Positions 55,301 through 63,030 of a DNA stretch of 64,000 nt are shown here, piece by piece. The notes beneath the pieces are model-generated. The model did not search any database. It was not told the origin of the DNA and worked only from the letters and a program-made list of their open reading frames with translations. This DNA is from Terriglobia bacterium (GTDB lineage: Bacteria; Acidobacteriota; Terriglobia; Acidiferrales; UBA7541): contig JAIQES010000017.1 in the NCBI GenBank assembly GCA_020073705.1, positions 1 through 64,000 on the forward strand, written 5' to 3'. The first letter of the stretch is position 1. Every line of letters begins with the position of its first letter. Both the position numbers and the translations under genes were made by a program.

Positions 55301-55653
55301 TCCTTCGTGCCAACATAGAAGCGGACGATAACCATGCTCAGGCCGGGGTGGCTGATGGAGTAGACATATTCAACCCCCGGCATCTCGCGGATCAGCTTTT
55401 CCATGGGCACAGTGGCGCGTTGCGTTACTTCTTCGGCTGATGCCCCTGGCATCCGGACGAAAACGTCCAGCATTGGGACGATAATCTGCGGTTCTTCCTC
55501 GCGCGGCGTCTGCAGGATGCCAAAAGCCCCAAGCAGGAGAGCACCCACGATTACTAGAGGCGTTAGCTTCGACTGAATGAAGATGTGCGCAATACGGCCC
55601 GCCAGTCGCAGGACGTGAGTGGGGTTACTCGGTTTGGCCCATGTGTCGCTCAT
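52381..55653 (-). CDS. RND efflux pump, HAE/AcrB-like
   Basis: A 1090-residue proton-driven efflux permease with two sets of six helices. The helix 4 signature reads [18 protein letters not shown], the DD pair of HAE (drug-type) RND pumps, in contrast to the DG of the metal pump at 12331-15450. The start codon overlaps the stop of its adaptor gene in ATGA. A Lys-rich loop and the LTDTFR... features of AcrB-specific drug sites cannot be judged. Likely substrates are organic toxicants. Confidence 0.92.
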   Translation of the reverse strand: MSDTWAKPSNPTHVLRLAGRIAHIFIQSKLTPLVIVGALLLGAFGILQTPREEEPQIIVPMLDVFVRMPGASAEEVTQRATVPMEKLIREMPGVEYVYSISHPGLSMVIVRFYVGTKEEDAIVKTYNKLYSNFDRIPQGVSQPIIKVRSIDDVPILALTLWGKNYDAYQLRRIAAELEHSLKQLDDVSESTMIGGQPRKLRVVLDTQRLAAYGLTPGSVVMQLGAANTRSQAGSFARDNQEFQVEAGNFFARPEELQQVVVGVHAGRPVYLRDVVEKIEDGPAEPDSYVMFASAKGTTGSATNPDYPAVTITLAKRKGANATLIAENVLHKVDTLRGNTLPNDLNVTVTRNYGETAKDKSDELLKHLFIATLSVTLLIALALGWRESGVVLLAIPVTLALTLAIFYLYGYTLNRVTLFALIFSIGILVDDAIVVVENIVRHFRLPENRGRSLADVAVEAVDEVGNPTILATFAVIAAILPMAFVRGLMGPYMRPIPVGASSAMVFSLLVAFVVSPWAALRLLHHYSDRPESGHEAEGWTTRLYRRLMNPLIQNPTRRWIFLGGVVMLLVAAVAFIPLKWVRVKMLPFDNKSEFQVIIDMPDGTTLEQTTHVAQALGSYLAAQPEVLNYQIYSGTSGPYNFNGLVRHYFLRSQPNQADIQVNLLSLHERNAQSHEIARRLRPELDKIAAPSGARIKVAEVPPGPPVLQTLVAEVYGPDYKGQTELAAKIKRIFQETPGVVDVDWYVEDPQNKYDMKVDLDKAALQGVSAAEVTRTVQIGLSGASAGLLHDPASREDVPIEVRLSRPDRSGIESLENLKLPTPSGGQVSLREVTSIRETAIDQSVYRKNLRPVVYVTGDVAGEIESPVYAILKMSGAIDKIQLPDGYHVKQYSGTMLPDRTDRFSMKWDGEWHITVEVFRDLGLAFAAVLVLIYVLVVGWFRSFKTPLVIMAPIPLTLVGILPAHALMGAFFTATSMIGFIAGAGIIVRNSIILVDFIELRRSHGMSLEEAVVDAGAVRFRPMLLTAAAVVVGASVILFDPIFQGLAISLMAGEVASTILSRMTVPVVYYLSQRNRSRNAPPPSDEFSRATD

Positions 55654-56780
55654 TGCCGTATTGCGATTCGTTTGCCGCCCAATTCACGGTCGCCGGGTGC
55701 GGCAACAAGTTTCTCCCCGGCTTGCAGCCCGGAGAGAACCTCAAACTGTTCTCCGGTGCTCTTGCCGAGGGTGACGTAACGCAACCCCGCTATCTGGTTT
55801 GCGTCGAGCACGTAAACTCCCTGGAGTTGACCGCGCTCCACCAGGGATGTGCGTGGAATCAACAGTGCCGACCGCTCGCCGCGCGGGAAACGTGCCCTCC
55901 CGAAAAGGCCAGAGCGGAGACGCGTATCAGCGGGCAATTCGACTTTCACGAGGAAGCTACGGCTGGCAGTATCGGCTGCCGGAACGACTTGCACGACCTT
56001 GCCGGGAAGCTGGATATTCCCCAGCGCGTCAATCGTCACGGGGGCGACTTGCCCAACATGGACAAGGTGAATATCGCTTTCATCCACCGTCACTTCGAGC
56101 CGAAAGCTCCGCGTGTCTTCAAGGGTGAAGATGGGCATGCCGGGCGAGACCAGCGTGCCCGCATCGGGCTTTTTTTCGGTCACTACACCCGAAAACGGCG
56201 CGCGGATGCGCGCATAGCCGAGCGAAGTTCGAGCCTGAGTCAACGCGGCATTCGCTTGTGACTGCCGGGCCCGCGCCATATCGCAGCGTGCTTCCGCTGA
56301 CTGGTAGCGGGCCTTGATCTCGTCGAATTCCTGTGGACTAACGGATTTCTTCTCATAAAGCTGCTGGTAGCGCTTCAGCGTTGCTTGAGCGAGTACCAAG
56401 TCCGAATCGGCGGCAGAGACTTCTTTTTCTGCGACAGCCAGGGCACCCGAGGCCTGGTCGACTGCGGAGCGAGGTTGCGCGTCGTCGATTGTCGCCAGCA
56501 CTTGACCGCTCTGCACGCGGTCGCCTTCATGCACACGGATCTCGACGATATTGCCCATCATCTGACTGGAAACTTGGCTCGTTTGCGCCGCGCGCACGGT
56601 TCCCACGGCTTCCAGCCAGTCAGGTACAGTCGTTCTCTGCGCGACAATCACGGGGACGTTGCTTACCGTTTCCATTGCTGCGGGCTCGGCGCGATGCTCG
56701 TTGGAACAGCCGGACAGCCCTCCACCTAAAACTGCAATCAAGACGAGGACCACTGTGATTGCTTGATTCTTGCAACTCAT
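55650..56780 (-). CDS. RND efflux adaptor lipoprotein
   Basis: This 376-residue membrane-fusion protein starts with a lipoprotein signal with the lipobox LSGC. The lipoyl motif [19 protein letters not shown] is split around a helical hairpin with many Gln and Ala, and the second half reads [21 protein letters not shown]. It links the pump to the TolC gene product. The start at 56780 overlaps the tolC-like stop in ATGA; the open frame to 56870 was rejected because the signal peptide begins here. Confidence 0.9.
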   Translation of the reverse strand: MSCKNQAITVVLVLIAVLGGGLSGCSNEHRAEPAAMETVSNVPVIVAQRTTVPDWLEAVGTVRAAQTSQVSSQMMGNIVEIRVHEGDRVQSGQVLATIDDAQPRSAVDQASGALAVAEKEVSAADSDLVLAQATLKRYQQLYEKKSVSPQEFDEIKARYQSAEARCDMARARQSQANAALTQARTSLGYARIRAPFSGVVTEKKPDAGTLVSPGMPIFTLEDTRSFRLEVTVDESDIHLVHVGQVAPVTIDALGNIQLPGKVVQVVPAADTASRSFLVKVELPADTRLRSGLFGRARFPRGERSALLIPRTSLVERGQLQGVYVLDANQIAGLRYVTLGKSTGEQFEVLSGLQAGEKLVAAPGDRELGGKRIAIRQ

Positions 56781-58171
56781 GGCGTCACCACGGGAGACTG
56801 AGGATTCAATGTTCCGCTGGCCAACTCCAGGTTCGCGTATCCAGTATGGTAGCGATAGACGGCTTCCCAATAATCCGTCTGGCTGCGTCGTGCGGCTTCT
56901 TCGGCGGCCATCAGATCGGTAATCGTCGAAAGTCCTGAGTCGTAGCGGTTCTGATTGATGCGCAGGCTTTCCTGCGCCTCTGCGATCGTTGCACGAGCCA
57001 CTTCTATCTGCTGGCGGGCTGCATCCACATCGTAGTAAGCGCGGCGGACTTCCAACCGGACAGCATCGCTTGCCATTTCCTTTCCGGCCACAACTTTCTC
57101 CTGCATCGCTCGCTCACGGGAAAGCTGAGCGCGCTTTGCTCCACCTTGGAAGAGATCGAACTGGACCTCAACTCCTGCTAACCAGTTGTTCCCGCCCCCT
57201 CCGGCGACGAACGTTGGGTTGTCGGCTTCCCACCCTGCAAACGCATTGACCCGTGGGCCGAAGGCCGATTTCGCGATCAACACGCTCTGCTGCTGCGCCT
57301 CCTCCTCCGAGCGAACCCGTTTCAAATCCGGGCGCATCTTCTCTGCTTGTTTCTCCGCTTCTTCAAGTGATGTTGTCGGAAGACTTCTTTCTGCCAGGGT
57401 GTCGGTGGGATCGAATTCGGTTTCCGTCGACACGCCCATGGCCGTGCTCAACTTCGCTCGTGCTAGCGCGAGGTTGTTCTGAGCGCGAATGAGTTCCTGC
57501 TTCCGTGTCGCCAGCCGCACCTGGGCGCTCAGGTAGTCGGATTCCACAACGACGCCGCTTTCAAGACGATCCTTGCTGCGATCGAGAATGGCCTGCGCCG
57601 TCTTCATGCTTTGCTCGGCGACCTCCAGTTGCTTCCTCGCGAGCAGCACGCCGTAGTAGGAGTCCACAACGCGGAAGACGATTTCCTGGTCAGTGCGTTC
57701 CAGTTGATGGCCAGTGGCATCCTTCACCCGCTCTGCGCGGTTCACCGCGCGCCAACTACCGAACGAATCAAAGAGATTCCAGGTCCCGCCGAAGCGTGTC
57801 GCGAAGTTGCCGAATGGCGCAGGAGTATTTAGTACATTCAGCGCGAAGTCTGCCGTTGTGAACCGCCGTTGTCGCAACTTGCTGCCAAAGACGTACACCG
57901 GATCGTTGCCAAGCGTGACACTCTCGGAAAAAGTGACGTGCGGCAAAAGGAAGGACCGAGCTTCCTTTACATCGGCTGAAGCAGCTTTTGTGTCGGCGAG
58001 CGCCGCTTTGCGTTCCGGGTTCTTCTCCAGCGAGATGCTGACCGCCTGCTGGAGCGTAAGCCGGGAAGGTTCGTGTGTTTGCTGTGCGAAAAGCAGACTG
58101 GGAAGACATAGCCCTAATAACATGACCATCACCGTGCTCTGTGATGATCGGGCGGCTGTATTAGATTTCAT
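56777..58171 (-). CDS. TolC-family outer membrane protein of the HAE pump
   Basis: A 464-residue channel protein with a signal peptide (cut near LLFAQQ) and the two-fold TolC repeat, for example LTLQQAVSISLEKNPERKAA and QAILDRSKDRLESGVVVESDY. It is the first gene of a three-gene operon read right to left: tolC-like, adaptor, pump, all joined by ATGA overlaps. The ATG at 58171 is preceded by AAAGGTG; an ATG 18 bases before is possible. Confidence 0.9.
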   Translation of the reverse strand: MKSNTAARSSQSTVMVMLLGLCLPSLLFAQQTHEPSRLTLQQAVSISLEKNPERKAALADTKAASADVKEARSFLLPHVTFSESVTLGNDPVYVFGSKLRQRRFTTADFALNVLNTPAPFGNFATRFGGTWNLFDSFGSWRAVNRAERVKDATGHQLERTDQEIVFRVVDSYYGVLLARKQLEVAEQSMKTAQAILDRSKDRLESGVVVESDYLSAQVRLATRKQELIRAQNNLALARAKLSTAMGVSTETEFDPTDTLAERSLPTTSLEEAEKQAEKMRPDLKRVRSEEEAQQQSVLIAKSAFGPRVNAFAGWEADNPTFVAGGGGNNWLAGVEVQFDLFQGGAKRAQLSRERAMQEKVVAGKEMASDAVRLEVRRAYYDVDAARQQIEVARATIAEAQESLRINQNRYDSGLSTITDLMAAEEAARRSQTDYWEAVYRYHTGYANLELASGTLNPQSPVVTP

Positions 58172-58294
58172 AGACCGAACACCTTTCACGGAAGTTGCGT
58201 CTTATATCGGCGATATGATCCCGCTTCATGTAAACACCTGTCTGTGATAGGCCTCACCTGCGGTGATATGCGTGGGCACCTCAGGAATTCCCAC

Positions 58295-58759
58295 TCATCT
58301 TTGAACAAACTCCGGCGCCGATTTCGTCCATTCATGAGCCTCTTCTACGATCTCGTAGGTCGTATGCAGGCTGGCCGTTTGCTTCACCATTGCGCCCACC
58401 GAGCAATACTTCTCCTCGGACAGCCGGATGGCTGCCTCGATTGCGGCCGGATCTATCCCATAGCCTGTGACCACGTGATGGATGCGGACCGCCGTGAAGA
58501 CCTGGGGCGGGCGTTCCGCCTGGTCGGCTTCGACTCGCACCTCGTAGCCGGTGACTTTCTGGTGGTATTTCTGACGAAGAATCGTAATGACGTCGAAGGC
58601 AGTACAACCGGCCAGCCCTACTGCAACTAATTCAATGGGCTTGGGACCGGTACCCCCGGCTGCGTCGTCGAGCAGCATGCGGTGTTCGCTGCCGGTGGTA
58701 GCGGCAAACTGCCGTTCGGCCCTAAGTGGCTTATTTAATATGACGTTAGCGGTAATCAT
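58295..58759 (-). CDS. OsmC-family peroxiredoxin-like protein
   Basis: This 154-residue protein belongs to the OsmC/Ohr family, thiol peroxidases that reduce organic hydroperoxides. The two catalytic cysteines are Cys52 in AVGLAGCTAFDV and Cys119 in EKYCSVGAM. The start ATG at 58759 is preceded by GGGAGGAACC. It faces away from the LysR gene at 58903 across 143 bases, a typical arrangement for control by that LysR, although no operator was read. Confidence 0.9.
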   Translation of the reverse strand: MITANVILNKPLRAERQFAATTGSEHRMLLDDAAGGTGPKPIELVAVGLAGCTAFDVITILRQKYHQKVTGYEVRVEADQAERPPQVFTAVRIHHVVTGYGIDPAAIEAAIRLSEEKYCSVGAMVKQTASLHTTYEIVEEAHEWTKSAPEFVQR

Positions 58760-58902
58760 TGGTTCCTCCCGCAGGCTCCGGTCTCTCGGAGCCAAACGAA
58801 TAAATGCAGGAAATTCGAATCTGTTACAGGAAAAAAGAGAACGACAGGAATAAGATGGAGTGTCCGGATGGTTCCGCAGAGATTGGGAGAGATACGAAAC
58901 AT

Positions 58903-59814
58903 ATGGCCATGGAGAACTTTCGCCTCAAAGTATTCCGCATCGTTGCTGAAAAGCTGAATTTCCGGGAAGCCGCCGAGGCTCTTCTTTTGACTCAGCCTGC
59001 CGTGACTCTTCAAATCAAGGCGCTGGAAGAAGAACTTTCGATCCGGCTTTTCGACCGCAGCGGGAATCGGATCGTTCTCACCGAAGCCGGCGGCCGCCTT
59101 CTGAAACACGCGACCCAACTGGCGGCGATAGCCCAAGCTGCCGAGCAAGACCTCGCAACGCTCAGCGGCGTGGAAAGCGGCGAGTTGCACATTGGGGCGT
59201 CGACAACGATTGCGCAGTACTTTCTGCCGAAGCTCGTGGGGGAGTTTGGACGGATGAATCCGCGGGCTTCTCTCTCCGTTGTGAGCGGCAACACTCTACA
59301 GGTTGTGGATGCGCTCTTGAAAGGGAGCATTCCGCTCGCATTGGTGGAAGGTCCCGTGTTGCGCAGGGGAGTCAGGACTGAGTTGTTTCTCGCCGATGAG
59401 ATTGTGATGATCCTTCCCGCACAGCATGAGTGGATCGGCCACTCTGTTTCACTGGATCAATTGGCCACTGAGGCGATGATATTTCGCGAGCAGGGTTCAG
59501 GAACACGCCGCGTGGTGGAAACCGCATTGCGAAAGGCAAAGGTTCCCCTGAAAAAACTTCGCATTGCAATGGAACTCGACTCCACCGAGGCGATCAAAGC
59601 GGCGGTGGAGGCTGGACTCGGTGTGGGTTTCGTTTCGGCGCGTGCCGTTCAGAAGGAACTAAAACTCGGGACGCTTCAAATCGGCCTGGTAGAAGGTCTT
59701 CGCATCTGCCGAAAGTTTTCCATCATCCGATTGCCCGGTCCTCAGCCGTGCGGGTTGGCCGGTGCTTTCCTCCAATACTTACGTGGCATCCGCGATCGCT
59801 CCACCAATCGCTAG
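58903..59814 (+). CDS. LysR-family transcriptional regulator
   Basis: A 303-residue regulator with a winged HTH (residues about 5-64; AMENFRLKVFRIVAE, LNFREAAEALLLTQPAVTLQ) and the substrate-binding fold after it. It resembles the CysB/YeiE-like group, which fits its neighbour YeiH. I used the ATG at 58903 after GGGAGAG; two upstream ATGs (58804 and 58855) give residues without HTH likeness. It probably controls the divergent osmC gene and the yeiH gene downstream. Confidence 0.9.
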   Translation: MAMENFRLKVFRIVAEKLNFREAAEALLLTQPAVTLQIKALEEELSIRLFDRSGNRIVLTEAGGRLLKHATQLAAIAQAAEQDLATLSGVESGELHIGASTTIAQYFLPKLVGEFGRMNPRASLSVVSGNTLQVVDALLKGSIPLALVEGPVLRRGVRTELFLADEIVMILPAQHEWIGHSVSLDQLATEAMIFREQGSGTRRVVETALRKAKVPLKKLRIAMELDSTEAIKAAVEAGLGVGFVSARAVQKELKLGTLQIGLVEGLRICRKFSIIRLPGPQPCGLAGAFLQYLRGIRDRSTNR

Positions 59815-59958
59815 CAGGCCTCCTGATAAGCCAGAGTGAAGACTCATAAGAATTGCTGCTTGGACAAGTGTCTCTTCGCCCGTCGATACTGAACGGACTT
59901 CAGACTGGAAGGCACAGATCAGTGCTGTTTCCTGTCTGGACGATTTCAGGAGGCATTG

Positions 59959-60882
59959 TTGAACAGTAGGACGCTCTTTTTTGTGGGACTGATTCTCTGC
60001 GCCACTGGCGTGGTCTCACCGCCGATGGCTCTTTTGCTGGGCCTTGTCTATGGTTTCTCGTTCCCTCATCCCTATCATGTGGACAGCCGTAATCTTTCCA
60101 GATTCCTTCTACAAGCCTCTGTGGTAGGCCTGGGGTTTGGAATGAACCTGCAAGATGTGATGCACGCAGGGAGGAGCGGGCTGGCCTACACGGCTGGGGG
60201 TATCGCGTTCGCACTGGGTTTTGGGCTATTGGCGGGACGCCTGTTGAGTGTAAATCAGAAAACCTCCTTCCTCATTACCGCCGGTACTGCTATCTGTGGA
60301 GGAAGCGCCATCGCCGCGGTTGCGCCGATAGTAGAGGCCGATCAAGAGGAAACAGCGGTTTCCCTGGGTACTGTATTCATTTTGAATTCGATCGCCTTGC
60401 TGATTTTTCCAGCCATCGGCTGGGCTTTCCATTTGTCTCAGCAGCAGTTTGGCCTTTGGTCGGCGCTGGCAATTCATGACACGAGTTCGGTCGTGGGTGC
60501 AACGTCGCGCTTCGGAGCCATAGCACTCGTCGTAGGGACGACAGTCAAGCTGACGCGCGCATTGTGGATCGTTCCTGTGTCAATAGGCGCGGCCTTATTG
60601 ACGCGGTCGAAGAGCCGGATTCAATGGCCATGGTTCATTCTCTTTTTTTGCCTCGCCGCCGTCTTGAACACATACCTGCCATCCTTGGCAAGTGTATCTA
60701 GCATTTTAAGCAACCTCGGGAAGTTGGGGCTGACCGCTACGCTTTTTCTGATCGGGACGGGACTCTCCACAACCACATTGAGGCACGTAGGTGTGCGTCC
60801 TCTACTGCAAGGCGTAATTCTATGGATTGTGGTTGCGATATCGTCCCTGTGCTTGATCGTGGCGGGTGTGATCTCCCTCTAG
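59959..60882 (+). CDS. YeiH/UPF0324 family membrane transporter (putative sulfate exporter)
   Basis: A 307-residue protein with about 10 membrane helices. Family blocks are the GFGMNLQDVMHAG start region, the ITAGTAICGGSAIAAVAPI motif and SALAIHDTSSVVGATSRFG. This group is annotated as putative sulfate or sulfonate exporters. TTG at 59959 was chosen because the AGGAGG at 59948-59953 is 5 bases before it; 59956 is also TTG but too close. The LysR gene upstream probably regulates it. Confidence 0.88.
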   Translation: MNSRTLFFVGLILCATGVVSPPMALLLGLVYGFSFPHPYHVDSRNLSRFLLQASVVGLGFGMNLQDVMHAGRSGLAYTAGGIAFALGFGLLAGRLLSVNQKTSFLITAGTAICGGSAIAAVAPIVEADQEETAVSLGTVFILNSIALLIFPAIGWAFHLSQQQFGLWSALAIHDTSSVVGATSRFGAIALVVGTTVKLTRALWIVPVSIGAALLTRSKSRIQWPWFILFFCLAAVLNTYLPSLASVSSILSNLGKLGLTATLFLIGTGLSTTTLRHVGVRPLLQGVILWIVVAISSLCLIVAGVISL

Positions 60883-60910
60883 CCGAAGAGGAGGTGATCC
60901 TCGTTCCCGA

Positions 60911-61825
60911 TTATCGCCGTTTTGTCGGTTCAGGGTGTGAGACGCGGCCGGCAAGAACTTTCTGATACTGGGATAACATTTGGCGCCTGAGCCCTGCGGC
61001 GATGCTTGGATCGGGGGAATCGTTCGGTGCCTGTCGGAACTGCTGGATCGTGTGCTCCAGGCTCAATAGAAACGCCTTGCAGGGCTCGCAGCCGTCCATG
61101 TGCTTTTCCAGCTCTTCACAAAGAGAATCGTCCAACTCGTCATCGAGGTAATTGGAAAGTTCAGCGAACATTTCCTTGCACCGCCGTTCGCTCGGCTGTG
61201 CGGAAACTATTTTTTCTGCAGCAGGCTTTGCCGTTTGTCCCCGAACCCGAAGCTGATCCTGTTTGGCCAGTTCCTTGCGCACAAATAGCCGCGCCCGGTG
61301 CAGCCGCACGCGGATTGTCCCTAACCGAAGCCCTGTGATTTCGGCAACGTCCGCGTCGGAAAGCTCCTCCATGTCATGCAGCACGAGAATGAGGCGGTAC
61401 TCCGGAGGCAGTTTCTGTACCGCTTGCCGCAGGCGTTTCGCGTTCTCGCGACGCAGCAAGGAAGTTTCGGGCGTCCCGTCGGCCTGGCCCGACAGCTTTT
61501 CCAATTCCCGCCGGTCGGGCATCAAGTCTTCGAGCGAAAGGCTTTCTTTGGGAGCAAATTTACTCTTGCGCCGGCTCATCAGGCAGCGGTTCTTGGCTAC
61601 CTTATAAAGCCACACCATGAGAGCCTTGGGGTTGTCGAACTTTGGCAGGTTGGGAACTGACTTGAGCAGCACTTCCTGCATGGTGTCTTCGGCATCTTGC
61701 CGCTGCCCGCACACCTTCATGCTGAAGGAAAAGACTGTGTCTTGTAACAAGGCCAGCGCCTCTTCCAGAGATTTTGGGTCCTCGCGCTGGATCAGTTGGA
61801 CAACTTGTTCGATCTCGGGCCGCAC
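60911..61825 (-). CDS. ECF-type sigma factor fused to a zinc-finger anti-sigma domain
   Basis: A 304-residue protein. Sigma region 2 is at about residues 20-95 (GQRQDAEDTMQEVLLK), region 4 at about 130-185 (LPPEYRLILVLHDMEELSD, IRVRLHRARLFVRKEL). After a linker, residues about 215-260 contain CKEMFAELSNYLDDELDD and HMDGCEPCKAFL, the H-x3-C-x2-C pattern of zf-HC2 anti-sigma proteins. Sigma and anti-sigma factors are normally separate, so this fused form may control itself by folding back on redox or zinc signals. Its end faces yeiH. Confidence 0.88.
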   Translation of the reverse strand: MRPEIEQVVQLIQREDPKSLEEALALLQDTVFSFSMKVCGQRQDAEDTMQEVLLKSVPNLPKFDNPKALMVWLYKVAKNRCLMSRRKSKFAPKESLSLEDLMPDRRELEKLSGQADGTPETSLLRRENAKRLRQAVQKLPPEYRLILVLHDMEELSDADVAEITGLRLGTIRVRLHRARLFVRKELAKQDQLRVRGQTAKPAAEKIVSAQPSERRCKEMFAELSNYLDDELDDSLCEELEKHMDGCEPCKAFLLSLEHTIQQFRQAPNDSPDPSIAAGLRRQMLSQYQKVLAGRVSHPEPTKRR

Positions 61826-62016
61826 GGATACAACTGTAGCACGGCAGTCTGGATCTCAGAATTTGCATGCTGGTTTCGAAGAGTCAAAAGGCGCAATCCC
61901 CACAACCAAACTCCACTGTCATAAACGTGTTGGAGGAATACGGTATAAAATGACTCGCCGGGGCCCTAACCCAGATTTCTCACCAGGATTGAGTTGAGTA
62001 GCTGTGGGATTCCGAA

Positions 62017-62529
62017 ATGAGTGCTGCGCACGGGTCCGCAACGATGCATTCGGTGCGAGAGTATCGCGTTGTTGTTTGCCGACGACTTACCGTGCCTTCG
62101 CTGGGCCGTTTTGGGCAGAGTGGTGCTGGTTGTGGAGACCCGCGACGCAAGGAAGTGTGTGGCTGGCTCAGGCAACACACCTTTGAACTGGTCATTAGCG
62201 AGATGCATCCGATGGACGGCACGGCCCTGTGGTTGATTCCGCTAATGGAAGGTTCCCCCGGCAGTCTATTTTGTTTTCACCCCATCGAGGATAGCTGCCT
62301 GTAGATACGGATCGTCGAAAGAGGACAAATCTGTTGGGGCGTGCCTGCCTTGCGGCCGAGTGAGTTCGGCCGCGTATTGCGTCGAGCTCTTGCAGAGGGG
62401 CACACTGTTTCTGTCTCCGAATGTCGGACGGCAGAATCGCCGATCGCACCCACCCCCTTCCTTGCCTCAAAGCGCGACCAAACCACGGGGTACCTCCAAA
62501 GCGTCATGAAGCCCGGAAAGGGCAATTAA
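62017..62529 (+). pseudogene. Decayed response-regulator-like gene with in-frame TAG
   Basis: The frame from 62017 gives WLRQHTFELVISEMHPMDG and LFCFHPIEDSCL, then an in-frame TAG at 62302-62304, and continues open as IVERGQICWGVPALRPSEF to 62529. The same frame on both sides suggests one former gene with a nonsense change (Trp TGG to TAG would restore it). In the front part the VVLVVETRDARKC strand sits in the +1 shifted frame, so a frameshift is also likely. Similar short proteins resemble truncated receiver domains followed by VEDSCxW...RPSEF. Confidence 0.6.
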
Positions 62530-62751
62530 TGGACACGGATCAATGCTCCGATGCAACCGAAAGGAAATTGTTCCGTCGCATTGGTCTTCGCATCTCTGAG
62601 ATATATTTCTTGCCCGAGCCAAACCAGCAGGGCTCGTTCCTTCCGAATTGAGGTCTGCTCCGGCGGCAAATGTGTTGTGTCGAGTGCGGGAGAAGCGTAC
62701 GATGCGCGAATGTGAGGTCCAAATCGGAAATTCCGGTTGAGAGGTGCATCG
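62530..62751. other. Intergenic stretch without a clear gene
   Basis: Only a 40-residue frame after an ATG at 62529 is seen, with no family likeness. It separates the decayed gene from the DUF2934 frame. Confidence 0.35.
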
Positions 62752-63030
62752 GTGCAATTCGCAGGGGGCAAATCCAGTCCAAGGCCCACGGAAATTACAA
62801 GAGATGTAAAGGGTGGGATCAGGCCGTTGCCATCGTGGCCGCAGAAATTGCCCACGAGGCAACTAATTGAACAGCGAGCGTACGAGATTTATGCGCTGCG
62901 GGGCTGCCAGAGTGGCGATGACATAGCTGATTGGATCGCCGCTGAAAAAGAATTAACCACGAATGACCAAAGCGAAGCAGCCGCGTGTTCGGATCGGGCT
63001 GGTCAGCAGAATTGCGAGTCGATCCCATCG
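62752..63030 (+). CDS. DUF2934-like segment in frame with the AAA ATPase
   Basis: The open frame from 62716 contains, at about 62866-62955, the residues IEQRAYEIYALRGCQSGDDI and DWIAAEKEL, the helical pattern of DUF2934 (R-A-Y-E-I-Y-x-x-R-G...DWxxAExEL), usually a stand-alone protein of under 100 residues. There is no stop between it and the ATPase start at 63031, so either one long protein begins at the GTG at 62752, or a former DUF2934 gene has lost its stop. A start within this segment is not certain. Confidence 0.5.

Noticed and set aside
54331-55440. Plus-strand frame of 369 residues
   Set aside because: It is antisense to the HAE pump gene, whose family motifs are plain.
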